Shown in pieces: positions 1-8,738 of a DNA stretch of 40,308 nucleotides. Under the pieces are notes generated by a model. The model had not been told where the DNA came from, made no database searches, and was given only the letters and a program-made list of their open reading frames with translations. How positions within the stretch are numbered: position 1 is the stretch's first letter; the number at the start of each line of letters is the position of its first letter. The position numbers and the translations under genes were made by a program. This stretch comes from Alphaproteobacteria bacterium HGW-Alphaproteobacteria-3 (lineage in GTDB: Bacteria; Pseudomonadota; Alphaproteobacteria; Parvibaculales; Parvibaculaceae), in NCBI GenBank assembly GCA_002842875.1, contig PHEF01000056.1, forward strand, positions 1 to 40,308. Direction: 5' to 3'.

Positions 1-23
1 TCAGCAAGACCCATCTGCTTCAT
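1..23 (-). CDS. 5' end of an unidentified gene (partial)
   Basis: Only the first seven codons (M-K-Q-M-G-L-A) lie inside the window; the gene runs off the left edge. The start is supported by a GGAGGT ribosome-binding site at 28-33, four bases upstream of the ATG on the minus strand. The product cannot be named from so little. It follows the DsbA-like gene on the same strand after about 160 bases. Confidence 0.5.
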
Positions 24-183
24 CGAAACCTCCCTGATGACAAAAACAGGGAATCATCAATCAACGCCTTCTGCCACCCTCTTTTGCAGAGAAATCCTCG
101 GGGGGGGTCAAGCTGCCGAAGGCGGCTTGGGGCGGGGGCGCGGGTTTAGGTCTCGCACAATCGGCGCGTTGATCCTTTGCTGG

Positions 184-792
184 CTATCCCGCGATCGCTT
201 CTTCGACCTCGCGCAGCCGGTCCTTGCCGAAATAAATCTCGCCATCGACGAAGAAGGTCGGAATGCCAAAGGCACCGCGCGCGACCGCGTCTTCCGTATT
301 GGCGATCAGCTTCGCCTTCACCTCCGCGTCCTGGATGCGCGCGAGAATATGCGCGCCGTCGATGCCGCCCGCATCGAGTGCGGCCTTGATAACCTCCGGC
401 TCGTCCATCTTCAGCGACTGTTCCCACATCGCCGAAACCACGGCCTCGAAATATTTCGGCAGCACGCCGTCCATCTCGGCCGCCACGGCGCCGCGCATGA
501 TCTGCAGCGTGTTCACCGGGAAATGCGAATTGAATTTGAATTTCGTCAGCCCGTGCTTCCTGATGAAGCGCGCGATTTCGAGCCGTCCGTATTCGGGTTT
601 GTTCTTGATCCCCGCTTCCGAGATCGCGGGCGACACATTGCCCGTCGCCTTGAAGATGCCGCCGAGCAGCACCGGCACATATTTGAATGTTGCGCCCGTG
701 CGCTTCTCGATGGCGGGCAGCGCCTTGCTCGCGAGATAGGCGTTCGGGCTGCCGAAATCGAACAGGAATTCCACCTTCTTCGTCATCGTCAT
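184..792 (-). CDS. 2-hydroxychromene-2-carboxylate isomerase / DsbA-family (GST-kappa-like) protein
   Basis: A 202-residue thioredoxin-fold protein of the DsbA/GST-kappa type. The N-terminal strand is followed by F-G-S-P-N-A-Y with Ser15, the glutathione-contact position of 2-hydroxychromene-2-carboxylate isomerases; there is no CxxC redox pair. Near the C terminus is the cis-proline loop G-I-P-T-F-F-V-D-G. In the family these enzymes isomerise chromene carboxylates in naphthalene breakdown using glutathione, but most homologues have unknown substrates. The ATG at 792 (M-T-M-T-K-K) sits behind a GAGAG stretch; an ATG six bases further in (786) is possible. It lies 14 bases after the SDR stop, so the two are probably one operon, possibly under the Pho-box-like site at 1586-1619. 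Length is normal and no defect is seen. Confidence 0.85.
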   Translation of the reverse strand: MTMTKKVEFLFDFGSPNAYLASKALPAIEKRTGATFKYVPVLLGGIFKATGNVSPAISEAGIKNKPEYGRLEIARFIRKHGLTKFKFNSHFPVNTLQIMRGAVAAEMDGVLPKYFEAVVSAMWEQSLKMDEPEVIKAALDAGGIDGAHILARIQDAEVKAKLIANTEDAVARGAFGIPTFFVDGEIYFGKDRLREVEEAIAG

Positions 793-806
793 TTTCTCTC
801 GGTTGC

Positions 807-1535
807 TCAGAAGGTTTCCATCCACGGGCGCAGGTCGAGTTCATGCGTCCAGGCGTCGCGCGGCTGCGCATGAAGCTGCCAATAGGCCTCGGCGATGTGC
901 TCGGGATTGAGAATGCCGTCCTTTTCCTTGAGCTTGTAGCGCTCGGGAAAATTGTCGCGGATGAAGGCGGTGTCGATGGCACCGTCGACGATCGGATGCG
1001 CGACATGGATGCCTTTGGGTCCAAGTTCGCGCACCATGCTCTGCGCGAGCGCCCGGAGCGCGAACTTCGCGCCCGCAAAGGCGGCAAATCCGGAGCCGCC
1101 GCGAAGGCTCGCCGTCGCGCCGGTGAAGATCATCGTGCCCCGCCCGCGTGGGCTCATGACGCGCGCCGCCTCCCGTCCGGTGAGAAACCCCGCCAGCGCC
1201 GCCATCTCCCAGACCTTCCGGTAGACGCGCTCGGTCATCTCGGTAATCGGGAAATTCACATTCGCGCCGATATTGAAGACGAAGACCTCGACGGGTCCGA
1301 CCTCGCGCTCCACCGTCTCGAAAAGCGTCGCGACCTCTTCTTCCTTGCGTGCATCCGAGCCGAAGCCGCGGGCCTCGCCGCCCGCCGACCGGATCTCTTC
1401 GAGCAGGGGGACAAGTTTTTCTTCCGAGCGCCGGGTCACGCAGGCGGTATATCCGCCCCTGGCGAAGCGTTTGGCGATGGCGCCGCCCGTCGCGTCGCCC
1501 GCGCCGATGATGACGGCCGCCTTTTTCGTGCTCAT
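807..1535 (-). CDS. SDR-family protein lacking the canonical Ser/Tyr catalytic residues
   Basis: A 242-residue Rossmann-fold protein of the short-chain dehydrogenase/reductase family. The nucleotide loop is atypical (G-A-G-D-A-T-G-G at about 11-18 instead of TGxxxGxG) and the N-N-A-G motif reads F-N-I-G. Aligning by eye at the active site, Lys157 is kept, the usual Tyr four residues before it is Phe153, and the usual Ser is Ala140. So an ordinary SDR redox mechanism is doubtful; a group of such divergent SDRs exists in proteobacteria, and substrate is unknown. The start has a clear AAAGGAG site eight bases upstream. It is the first gene of a two-gene unit with the DsbA-like isomerase and is divergent from the HxlR regulator, which may control it. 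Confidence 0.85.
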   Translation of the reverse strand: MSTKKAAVIIGAGDATGGAIAKRFARGGYTACVTRRSEEKLVPLLEEIRSAGGEARGFGSDARKEEEVATLFETVEREVGPVEVFVFNIGANVNFPITEMTERVYRKVWEMAALAGFLTGREAARVMSPRGRGTMIFTGATASLRGGSGFAAFAGAKFALRALAQSMVRELGPKGIHVAHPIVDGAIDTAFIRDNFPERYKLKEKDGILNPEHIAEAYWQLHAQPRDAWTHELDLRPWMETF

Positions 1536-1585
1536 GCTGCGCTCCTTTATCCCCGGTTTTTCGCGCCGGTCCGGGGCCTGTTCCA

Positions 1586-1619
1586 TTCGTGACAGTTTTA
1601 TGACATTTCGATGACAGTC
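1586..1619 (-). promoter_or_regulatory. Pho-box-like triple 11-bp direct repeat upstream of the SDR gene
   Basis: Read on the minus strand there are three heptamers at exactly 11-bp spacing: CTGTCAT, then ATGTCAT, then CTGTCAC, separated by CGAA and AAAA. This matches the PhoB box (CTGTCAT plus four AT-rich bases, repeated every 11 bp). It ends about 50 bases before the SDR start codon, a normal position for PhoB activation. A near copy lies at 25433-25466. Confidence 0.65.
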
Positions 1620-1625
1620 ACGTCA

Positions 1626-1688
1626 GTTCCGTTTTAGAACCAATGGAAAATACAATGGGTTCCGAAAGAGAACTTGTCAAGCTATACT
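1626..1688 (+). promoter_or_regulatory. hxlR-type promoter with two operator-like inverted repeats
   Basis: Two 15-bp inverted repeats of form GTTC-N7-GAAC, GTTCCGTTTTAGAAC at 1626-1640 and GTTCCGAAAGAGAAC at 1659-1673, start 33 bp apart (about three helical turns). A TATACT hexamer at 1683-1688 is a good -10, which places the -35 inside the second repeat. Autoregulation by the HxlR protein encoded just downstream, and control of the divergent SDR gene, is the simplest reading. Confidence 0.6.
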
Positions 1689-1706
1689 GCCCGAAAAGGA
1701 GCTTTC

Positions 1707-2207
1707 ATGCGCTGGGAAGAACTCGACCGCCAACCTTGTTCGCTTGCCAGGTCGCTGTCCATTGTCGGCGACAGATGGACCCTCCTCGTGCTGCGCGAAT
1801 GTTTCCTCCGTGTGCGCCGTTTCGAGGAATTCGAGCAGCGTCTCGGCATCGCGCGCCATGTCCTCGCTGACCGCCTGAAGAAGCTGACCGATGCGGGCGT
1901 ACTCGAAAAAGTTCCGTACCGGGAGCGTCCCCGCCGCGAGGAATACAGGCTTACGGAAAAGGGGCTCGATCTCTACCCCGTCATGCTCTCGCTGCTGGAC
2001 TGGGGCGACAAATGGATGGCGGAGCCGGAAGGCCCGCCCGTGCTGCGGCGTCACAAGGCCTGCGGCCATGTCGCCCATGCCGTGCACACCTGCTCGGAAT
2101 GCGGCGAGGTGCTCGGTGCCCGCGACATGACGGTCGAAATCGGCCCCGGCGCGAAGGGCGGCGAACTGCCTCCCGCCGCAACGGCGAAAGGCAATCCTTC
2201 GAAATAG
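1707..2207 (+). CDS. HxlR-family winged-helix regulator with C-terminal zinc-ribbon-like tail
   Basis: A 166-residue HxlR (DUF24) transcription factor. The core has C-S-L-A-R-S-L-S-I-V-G-D-R-W-T at 11-25 and the winged helix through about residue 100 (R-L-G-I-A-R-H-V-L-A-D-R-L-K-K-L). Cys11 is at the position used for thiol or electrophile sensing in some members. After it comes a metal-site-like tail: Cys119, His121, then Cys129-x2-Cys132, seen in a subgroup of the family. The ATG at 1707 is chosen because AAAAGGAG ends six bases before it; an upstream TTG at 1674 lacks this. It is divergent from the SDR gene, and its promoter carries two GTTC-N7-GAAC repeats. Confidence 0.88.
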   Translation: MRWEELDRQPCSLARSLSIVGDRWTLLVLRECFLRVRRFEEFEQRLGIARHVLADRLKKLTDAGVLEKVPYRERPRREEYRLTEKGLDLYPVMLSLLDWGDKWMAEPEGPPVLRRHKACGHVAHAVHTCSECGEVLGARDMTVEIGPGAKGGELPPAATAKGNPSK

Positions 2208-2211
2208 CTCA

Positions 2212-2261
2212 GAGCGTTGCCAGGCGAAGTGGAAAGCCGGTTCGCTGTCCGGAAACGCGAC
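2212..2261. repeat. Dispersed palindromic intergenic repeat, copy 1
   Basis: Imperfect palindrome beginning GAGCGTTGCCAGGCGAAG and ending GTCCGGAAACGCGAC. It sits in the convergent gap between the HxlR and cysK stops, where it may also act as a transcript end. Related copies are at 7825, 11402, 15915 and 33716. Similar elements are common in Rhizobiales-type genomes. Confidence 0.7.
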
Positions 2262-2270
2262 CGTACAAAA

Positions 2271-3182
2271 TCACAATCCGTCGAACAGCGCCGTCGAGAG
2301 ATAACGCTCTGCAAAGGACGGGATGATCGCGACGATCGTCTTGCCCTTCATCTCCGGCCGGCACCCGACTTCGAGTGCAACGGCAATCGCCGCGCCCGAA
2401 GAGATACCGCAGGGAATGCCCTCCATGCGCGCGGCCTTGCGCGCATGTTCGAACGCCGTCTCGTTGCCGATGGTGACGATCTCGTCGATCAGCGACTTGT
2501 CGAGATTGCCCGGCGCGAAGCCCGCGCCGATGCCCTGGATCATGTGCGGTCCGATCCTCAGGCCCGGCTTGCGCGCCTTCAGCACCGAGCCGACGCCGGT
2601 GAAAGTGCCTGCCGTTCCGATGCCGGAAATCACCGCATCGACCTTGCCGTCCGTATCGTTCCAGATTTCTTCCGCCGTTGTCCGGCGATGGATTTCCGGG
2701 TTCGCCGGATTGTCGAATTGTTGCGGCATGACGGAATTGGGATGCTGCGTCAGCAGTTCCTCGGCCCGCGCGATCGCGCCCTTCATGCCCTTTTCCTTCG
2801 GCGTCAGTTCGAGTTCCGCGCCGAGCAGTGCCAGCATCTTGCGCCGTTCGATCGACATGCTCTCCGGCATGCACAGGATCAGCCGGTAGCCCTTCGACGC
2901 GCAGACGAAGGCAAGCGCGATACCCGTATTGCCAGATGTCGGCTCGATGATGACGGTGTTGGCGGTAATCTTGCCCTGGCTCTCCAGCGCTTCGATCATG
3001 GAGACGCCGATACGGTCCTTCACGCTCGCCAGCGGATTGAAGAATTCGAGCTTGAGCAGAACGTCGGCAACGGCGCCCGCTTCCTTCGCCATGCGGTTGA
3101 GCCGCACCAGCGGCGTATCGCCGATGGTCTGCGTGATGCTGTCATAGACGCGCCCGCGACCCGGCTTCTTGTTCTCTGTCAT
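2271..3182 (-). CDS. cysK: Cysteine synthase A (O-acetylserine sulfhydrylase), internally shortened
   Basis: Makes cysteine from O-acetylserine and sulfide with pyridoxal phosphate. Visible family motifs: Lys55 in [10 protein letters not shown] (Schiff-base lysine), [10 protein letters not shown] (substrate/PLP loop), [12 protein letters not shown] (phosphate loop) and the C-terminal G-I-S-S-G-A-A. Start at 3182 follows GGGAGG. The protein has 303 residues. Between L-R-I and [11 protein letters not shown] (near 2550) the usual VAVEP...VLSGG segment of about 16 residues is missing in frame, one of eight such losses in this window. It is last in the coaBC-dut-Rrf2-cysK series, with an Rrf2 regulator just upstream that may respond to sulfur status. 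Confidence 0.9.
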   Translation of the reverse strand: MTENKKPGRGRVYDSITQTIGDTPLVRLNRMAKEAGAVADVLLKLEFFNPLASVKDRIGVSMIEALESQGKITANTVIIEPTSGNTGIALAFVCASKGYRLILCMPESMSIERRKMLALLGAELELTPKEKGMKGAIARAEELLTQHPNSVMPQQFDNPANPEIHRRTTAEEIWNDTDGKVDAVISGIGTAGTFTGVGSVLKARKPGLRIGPHMIQGIGAGFAPGNLDKSLIDEIVTIGNETAFEHARKAARMEGIPCGISSGAAIAVALEVGCRPEMKGKTIVAIIPSFAERYLSTALFDGL

Positions 3183-3241
3183 ATCGGCCTCCCGAACCAT
3201 TGTGTAAGGCTCTCGCCCGCCTTCGGGCGAGACTATCAGAT

Positions 3242-3688
3242 TCAGATAATGAAATCGGCTGTCGGTTTCGAGTTGCCGACGCCCGCCTCATCCGCCTTGC
3301 GGCAGAGATCCTCGATGGTGATGCCGTCGAGCTTCGCCATGATCTCGTGCTGCACGTCTTCCCAGAGCGGCGCGATCACACGCGCGCCGAGTTCCGAGGG
3401 TTGCGCGCCGGGTTCGTCGGACGCCTCCATCGCGCCGACCACGCGCACGACTTCGCCCACCGCGATGCGCCGCCGCTCGCGCGCCAGCGTATAGCCGCCG
3501 CGCGGGCCCCGCACGCCTTTCAGGATGCCCGCATGCACGAGCTGCTGCATCACCTGTTCCAGATAGCGCTGCGGAATGCCCTGACGCTTCGTGATCTCCT
3601 TCGACTGCACGGGATCGGGCCGCGCATTGATCGCGACATCGACCACCGCTTCAAGCGCGAGCCAGGTTTTCTTGGAAAGTCTCAGCAT
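3242..3688 (-). CDS. Rrf2-family transcriptional regulator
   Basis: A 148-residue Rrf2 winged-helix protein: N-terminal [14 protein letters not shown], the recognition region around [15 protein letters not shown], and the wing [13 protein letters not shown]. Only one cysteine is present (in E-D-L-C-R-K-A), so the three-cysteine Fe-S site of IscR/NsrR is absent. This and its place directly before cysK (59 bases) resemble CymR-like control of cysteine synthesis, an inference from context. The ATG is seven bases after the dut stop, so it is cotranscribed with dut. Confidence 0.88.
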   Translation of the reverse strand: MLRLSKKTWLALEAVVDVAINARPDPVQSKEITKRQGIPQRYLEQVMQQLVHAGILKGVRGPRGGYTLARERRRIAVGEVVRVVGAMEASDEPGAQPSELGARVIAPLWEDVQHEIMAKLDGITIEDLCRKADEAGVGNSKPTADFII

Positions 3689-3695
3689 CTCTCGC

Positions 3696-4160
3696 TCACC
3701 CCTTCGTTCCGGTCGAGCCGAAGCCGCCAGCGCCTCTTGCCGTTTCGTCGAGTGTCTCGACTTCGCGGAGCCTTGCCTGCGTCACCGGTGCAATGATCAT
3801 CTGCGCGATGCGCGTTCCCCGCTCGATGGTGAAGGCGTCCTGACCGAAATTGATGAGGATGACTTTCACCTCGCCGCGATAGTCGCAATCGACGGTGCCG
3901 GGCGAATTGAGCACGGTGACGCCGTTCTTCGCCGCAAGCCCGGAGCGCGGGCGCACCTGCGCCTCGAAGCCCTGTGGCAGCGCGATGGCCAGTCCCGTCG
4001 GCACCATCGCGCGCGCCCCCGGCGCGAGCACCAGCGTCTCGCCGTCGGCGAGCGCGGCGGTGAGGTCCATGCCGGCCGCTCCTTCCGTCTCGTAGCGGGG
4101 AAGCGGCAGTCCTTGCGCATGCGGCAATCGCTGCACGTTCACATCGACAGGCGGGTTCAT
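3696..4160 (-). CDS. dut: dUTP diphosphatase (dUTPase)
   Basis: Hydrolyses dUTP to dUMP and pyrophosphate, keeping uracil out of DNA and feeding dTMP synthesis. All five motifs of the trimeric family are visible in 154 residues: [29 protein letters not shown], and the C-terminal [10 protein letters not shown] arm. Length is normal. Its ATG overlaps the coaBC stop by four bases (ATGA), indicating translational coupling. Confidence 0.95.
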   Translation of the reverse strand: MNPPVDVNVQRLPHAQGLPLPRYETEGAAGMDLTAALADGETLVLAPGARAMVPTGLAIALPQGFEAQVRPRSGLAAKNGVTVLNSPGTVDCDYRGEVKVILINFGQDAFTIERGTRIAQMIIAPVTQARLREVETLDETARGAGGFGSTGTKG

Positions 4161-5401
4161 TCGGCGGCCTCTGCAGTGGAGAAATGATCGGCGATGCGCC
4201 GCGCGAGACGTTCGGCAACGGCTTGCTTGGGCAGCAGCGGCCAGTCCTCCTGTCCCTCGCGCGTGATGAGATGCACCGTGTTGAGATCGCCGCCCATCAC
4301 GCCCGTCGCGGGCGAGACGTCGTTTGCGACGATCCAGTCGCAGCCCTTGCGCTGGCGTTTGGCGACGGCGTGCTGGATCACCTTCTCGGTCTCCGCGGCG
4401 AAACCGATAACAAGGGCAGGGCGCTTCTCCTTCATCTGGGAGATCGTCGCGAGGATGTCGGGGTTCTCGACCAGCATCAGCGCGGGCGCCTGCTCGCCCG
4501 GCGTTTTCTTCAGCTTCTGTTCCGCATCGCTCGCCACGCGCCAGTCGGCGACGGCGGCCGCACAGATCGCGATGTCGGCGGGCAGTGCCCCCTCGCAGGC
4601 GGCGAGCATCTCGCGCGCCGTCTCGACGCGCCGCACGGTCACGCCGGGCGGGTCGGGCAGGTTCGTCGGTCCCGACACGAGAACCGTCTCCGCGCCGAGC
4701 CGCGCCACGGCCTGCGCAATTGCGTAACCCTGCTTGCCGGAAGAGCGGTTCGCGAGATAGCGCACCGGGTCTATCGGCTCATGCGTCGGCCCCGACGTAA
4801 TGAGCACGCGCTTGCCTTTGAGAGGCCCGCCGCCCGGATAGGCAAGCTCCGCGAAATGCGCCTCGATGGCGGCGAGAATTTCCGAAGGTTCCGCCATGCG
4901 CCCCGGCCCGTATTCGCCGCAGGCCATGTCGCCTTCGTTCGGCCCGACGAAATCGACGCCGTCCGCCATCAGCGTTTCGAAGTTCCGTTGCGTGGCGGCA
5001 TGCGTCCACATCCGCACATTCATCGCCGGCGCGATCAGCACCTTCTTGTCGGTCGCAAGCAGCGCCGTGCTCGCAAGATCGTTCGCGAGCCCGTTCGCCA
5101 TCTTCGCCATCAGGTCGGCGGTCGCGGGCGCGACGACAAGGAGGTCCGCATCGCGCGACAGTTCGATATGCCCCATCTCCGCCTCGTCGGTGAGGCTGAA
5201 GAGATCGGTATAGGCCTTCTCGCCGGTGAGGCTCGAGACCGAGAGCGGCGTCACGAATTGCTGCGCGGCCTCCGTCAGGATCGCGCGCACGGAGGCGCCG
5301 CGCTCTCGCAAGCGGCGGATCAGCTCGAGACATTTATAGGCCGCGATCCCGCCGCCCACGATCAGCAGCACGCGCCGTCCGTTCAGGATGCTCTCCGCCA
5401 A
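4157..5401 (-). CDS. coaBC: Bifunctional phosphopantothenoylcysteine decarboxylase/phosphopantothenate-cysteine ligase
   Basis: Joins cysteine to 4'-phosphopantothenate and decarboxylates the product, steps two and three of coenzyme A synthesis. The N-terminal flavoprotein half has G-G-G-I-A-A-Y-K, the His motif [18 protein letters not shown] and the active Cys in [11 protein letters not shown]. The C-terminal CoaB half has [15 protein letters not shown] and N-R-S-S-G-K-Q-G. I place the start at TTG 5401 ([10 protein letters not shown]) because GGGAG precedes it by about seven bases and homologues begin near here; a more upstream start is possible. 414 residues, apparently complete. About 137 bases separate it from the upstream ubiB stop. 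Confidence 0.9.
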   Translation of the reverse strand: MAESILNGRRVLLIVGGGIAAYKCLELIRRLRERGASVRAILTEAAQQFVTPLSVSSLTGEKAYTDLFSLTDEAEMGHIELSRDADLLVVAPATADLMAKMANGLANDLASTALLATDKKVLIAPAMNVRMWTHAATQRNFETLMADGVDFVGPNEGDMACGEYGPGRMAEPSEILAAIEAHFAELAYPGGGPLKGKRVLITSGPTHEPIDPVRYLANRSSGKQGYAIAQAVARLGAETVLVSGPTNLPDPPGVTVRRVETAREMLAACEGALPADIAICAAAVADWRVASDAEQKLKKTPGEQAPALMLVENPDILATISQMKEKRPALVIGFAAETEKVIQHAVAKRQRKGCDWIVANDVSPATGVMGGDLNTVHLITREGQEDWPLLPKQAVAERLARRIADHFSTAEAAE

Positions 5402-5538
5402 TCTCCATCTCCCATGCAGGACGCGGCACCGAAAGGTTTTCCGCAATTCGGGTGCAAATATAAATATTCACGCAGGCAATTTGTAGATCAAATCGCACGT
5501 CGGGGAAACAAAGGAAATAAGAAGAAAAAACTGTTTGA

Positions 5539-7021
5539 TTACAGCAGGTTGGCGAGGAGGAGGGCTCCCAGCGCGCCGATGGCGAGCCAGACAAGCGGCG
5601 ACCGCCGCTCGCGCCGCTCCTGCGCCTCGGCAATCCGCTCGGCGGAACTCGGGTGAATGCGCACCCCGTCCTCATCCACATTTTCGGCAAGAAGTCGCGC
5701 CGTGCGCTCCGCCCGGTCGAGCACCTCCGGCAGGTGGCTCATCATGCGGCCAAGCTGCAGGGCGCCTGCCGCCGCCTCCTCGATGCGCGCTTCCGGCGCC
5801 ATCCGCTCCACCATCCAGGCCTTCAGCACAGGCTCGGCGCTCTCCCAGATATTGTGATCGGGGTCGAAGTCGCGCGCCACGCCCTCCACCACCACCATCG
5901 TCTTCTGCAGCAGAATGAGTTCGGGCCGCGTGCGCATGTCGAACTGCTCTGTCACCTGGAAGAGCTGCGCGAGCAGCTTGCCCATCGAGACCTCGCGCGC
6001 CGGCCGCCCGAAAATCGGTTCGGCGACGGAACGCAGCGCCTGCGCGAAGGCATATTTGCTCTTCGACCCCGGCACATAGCCCGCCTCGAAATGAATTTCG
6101 GCGACGCGCACATAGTCGCGCATGATGAGCCCGTAGAGAATTTCGGCCATGAAGCGCCGCTCGTTCGGCCCGATCCGTCCCATGATGCCGAAATCGACGG
6201 CGTGCGAGGGCGGCGCGGTCGGAAGCGGGAATGCCCTCGATCCACTCCATCGTCATGACGCGCTTGGACGTCCGCTCCCAGTCGATCTGCGGCACGCGGA
6301 AACCGGCGTCTTTCGCCGTGTTCTCCGCCATCTCCGACATCGCCGCCGCTTCGAGGCGGAGATCCATTTCGAGCTTCACGCTGTCGGCAAGCGTCTGCAC
6401 GATCTCGACGGGCCGGAGCCGTCGCGCCGGCGCATGGTTGCGCTCGATGAATTCCGCCGCCCAGAAGAAACTCTCGAGATCGTCGCCGAAGCGTTTCTCG
6501 ATGCCGGGCCGGAGCACTTTCACGGCGACATCGCGTTCTTCCGGATGGCTTTCGCTGGCCCGCGTCTTCGCGCGATGCACCTGCGCAATCGAGGCCGCCG
6601 CGATCGGTTCGCTGAGAAAACTGAATATCTCGTCGACGGGTTTGCCAAGCCCCTCCTCGATTAACTGCCGCGCCTCTGGCATCGGAAAGGGTGGCAATTT
6701 GTCCTGCAGCGAGGTGAGATCGCTCGCGAGTTCGGGGCCGATGATGTCGGGCCGCGTCGCCAGAAACTGTCCGAGCTTGATATAGGCGGGGCCGAGCGCG
6801 GCGAGCGCGCTCGCAAGTCTCTCGCCCGCATTGGCGCCCGCATCGCCGTTTGCGTCTTCCCTCGTGCCTTCCCAAGGCAGCCTCAGCTTCGCCAGCGGCA
6901 TCAGCGCGAGAAGGATCGCGGGCATCTCCTCGCGCAGCTCCAGCGGAAACAGCGCATCGTGCCGCCCGAGCACGCGGGCCGCGCGCGTCAGCCGCGCAAG
7001 GGAACGAACGGCGCGCAGCAT
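5539..7021 (-). pseudogene. ubiB: UbiB-type ubiquinone biosynthesis kinase-like protein, frameshifted by an internal deletion
   Basis: UbiB is a membrane-anchored atypical kinase/ATPase needed for ubiquinone synthesis. The N-terminal part (7021 down to about 6206) shows the A-Y-I-K-L-G-Q-F-L-A-T-R-P-D motif and S-I-A-Q-V-H-R-A; the C-terminal part (6203 down to 5539, another frame) shows V-D-F-G-I-M-G-R-I-G and ends in a hydrophobic anchor S-P-L-V-W-L-A-I-G-A-L. At the junction the reading jumps from E-G-I-P-A-S-D-R-A-A-L straight to V-D-F-G-I-M-G. About 45-50 residues are gone, including the conserved HADxHPGN catalytic loop. The rest is perfectly preserved, so I suspect a sequence artefact. 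It starts one base after the ubiE stop. Confidence 0.85.
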
Positions 7022-7022
7022 G

Positions 7023-7811
7023 TCAGAGCCGCCAGCCTGAATGAAGCGCCGCCACGCCGCCCGTGAGGTTGCGGTAGCTCACATTGCCGAAGCCCGCCTG
7101 CGCGATCATGCGCTTGAAGTCTTCCTGCGGCGGAAAGCGGCGAATGCTTTCGACGAGATATTGATAGGGCGCGGCGTCCCCCGTCACCCATTTGCCCATC
7201 GCCGGAATCGCGGCGAAGGAATACTTGTCATAGACTTGGTCGATGAGCGGCACGGCGACATGGCTGAATTCGAGGCAGAGAAAACGCCCGCCCGGCTTCA
7301 GCACGCGGAAGGCATCTTTCAGCGCCCGGTCGACATGCGTCACGTTCCGGATACCGAAGGCGATCGTATAGGCATCGAACGAGCGGTCGGGAAAGGGCAG
7401 CGTCTCCGCGTCCCCGCAGGCAAACTCGACGCGCCCCTCGAACGCCTTCGCCTCGGCGCGCGCCTGTCCGACGCCGAGCATGTGCGAATTGATGTCGCAC
7501 ACCGTCACCTGCGCGTTCGGCCCCGCACGTTCCAGAAACCGGAAGGCGATGTCGCCGGTCCCGCCCGCCACATCGATCAGGTGGAAGGGGCGCTCGCCGC
7601 GCGGCGGGTTCAGCCAGTCGATCATGGCCTGCTTCCAGGCGCGGTGAAGTCCGCCCGACATCAGGTCGTTCATCAGGTCGTAACGGCCCGCCACCTGCTC
7701 GAACACATTATGAACGAGCCCCGCCTTCTCGTTCTCCCGGACCGTCCGGAAGCCGAAATGCGTCTCGCCGTTTTCGGGGGCGGTCCCCTCGTTTTTCGCA
7801 TCTGCGTTCAT
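7023..7811 (-). CDS. ubiE: Ubiquinone/menaquinone biosynthesis C-methyltransferase
   Basis: SAM-dependent methyltransferase that adds the C-methyl group in ubiquinone synthesis. Evidence: H-F-G-F-R-T-V near the N terminus, [17 protein letters not shown], the SAM loop [25 protein letters not shown] and the C-terminal A-A-L-H-S-G-W-R. 262 residues, complete. No good Shine-Dalgarno precedes the ATG at 7811; an in-frame ATG at 7824 lies at the edge of a repeat. It is the first gene of the ubiE-ubiB-coaBC-dut-Rrf2-cysK line and divergent from mutM. Confidence 0.95.
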   Translation of the reverse strand: MNADAKNEGTAPENGETHFGFRTVRENEKAGLVHNVFEQVAGRYDLMNDLMSGGLHRAWKQAMIDWLNPPRGERPFHLIDVAGGTGDIAFRFLERAGPNAQVTVCDINSHMLGVGQARAEAKAFEGRVEFACGDAETLPFPDRSFDAYTIAFGIRNVTHVDRALKDAFRVLKPGGRFLCLEFSHVAVPLIDQVYDKYSFAAIPAMGKWVTGDAAPYQYLVESIRRFPPQEDFKRMIAQAGFGNVSYRNLTGGVAALHSGWRL

Positions 7812-7824
7812 GCGCGGGACCATA

Positions 7825-7853
7825 GACCGTTTTCCAGGCAGGCGGAACCGGTC
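7825..7853. repeat. Truncated copy of the dispersed palindromic repeat
   Basis: GACCGTTTTCCAGGCAGG followed by CGGAA; this left part matches the full element at 33716-33763 at nearly every base, but the long right arm is missing. It lies in the 117-base divergent space between ubiE and mutM, just upstream of the ubiE start. Confidence 0.55.
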
Positions 7854-7928
7854 CCTGATCGGGATTGGCGCGTGGCGCGCCGCCGCCGGGGGCGCTACTT
7901 TCATCTTCCTCTCAGCGAACGGGAAACC

Positions 7929-8717
7929 ATGCCTGAACTGCCTGAAGTCGAAACGGTCCGCCGCGGCCTTGCGCCCGTACTTGAAGGCAGGCGGATCGCG
8001 CATGTGACGCAGCGAAGACCGGACCTGCGCTTCCCGCTGCCGCCGCGCTTTGCCGCGCGGCTGACCGGCCGCCGCATTTCCCGCCTCGACCGGCGGGCGA
8101 AATACATCCTCGCCCGCATCGAGCCTCAGGGGGCGGCCGGCGAGGAAGTCCTCATCATGCATCTGGGCATGTCGGGCCGCTTCACCATCCACGGGCCGGA
8201 GGGGAAGCGCTTGCCCGGCCTCTTTCACCACGGCATGCCGGGGGCGAAGCGCCACGACCACATCGTCTTCGACATGGAGGACGGCACGCGCATCGTCTAT
8301 GCCGATCACCGCCGTTTCGGCTTCATGGATCTCGTGGCCGCGACCGATCTCGAAACATGCGCGCATCTCGCAGGCCTCGGGCCGGAGCCGCTTGGCAATG
8401 AGTTCGCCGCCGCGATCCTCTCCGAACGCCTGAAGGGCCGGCGCGCACCCGTCAAGGCGGCGCTTCTCGACCAGCGCACGGTGGCGGGTCTCGGCAATAT
8501 CTATGTCTGCGAGGCGCTCTGGCGCGCCGGCATTTCGCCGAACCGCAGCGTGCGCGACTACGCGCATACGGATGGCGAACTCGGTTATTTTCAGCATGCC
8601 TTTGCCGTCTATGACCGGGACGGTGAAGCCTGTTCAAAGCCCGGCTGTGGCGGTACCGTGAAGCGTATCGTGCAATCGGGGCGTTCCACCTTTTACTGCT
8701 CCCGATGCCAGCGCTGA
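7929..8717 (+). CDS. mutM: Formamidopyrimidine-DNA glycosylase (Fpg), internally shortened
   Basis: Removes oxidised purines such as 8-oxoguanine and nicks the DNA. It starts [10 protein letters not shown], giving the catalytic Pro2 and Glu3; R-R-A-K-Y-I-L carries the conserved lysine; L-I-M-H-L-G-M-S-G and [11 protein letters not shown] follow; the end has the zinc finger C-S-K-P-G-C-G-G and C-S-R-C. At 8547-8552 the protein passes directly from A-G-I-S-P-N-R-S to [10 protein letters not shown]. Homologues have about 30 more residues here (helices ending in AGGSS), so the 262-residue product is short of the usual ~290, in frame. Confidence 0.92.
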   Translation: MPELPEVETVRRGLAPVLEGRRIAHVTQRRPDLRFPLPPRFAARLTGRRISRLDRRAKYILARIEPQGAAGEEVLIMHLGMSGRFTIHGPEGKRLPGLFHHGMPGAKRHDHIVFDMEDGTRIVYADHRRFGFMDLVAATDLETCAHLAGLGPEPLGNEFAAAILSERLKGRRAPVKAALLDQRTVAGLGNIYVCEALWRAGISPNRSVRDYAHTDGELGYFQHAFAVYDRDGEACSKPGCGGTVKRIVQSGRSTFYCSRCQR

Positions 8718-8738
8718 CGAGGAAGCCCGAGGAAGCAG

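Noticed and set aside
7041..7928. Open frame extending mutM upstream through ubiE
   Set aside because: It is the antisense shadow of ubiE; MutM must begin at M-P-E-L-P-E because Pro2 is the catalytic residue.
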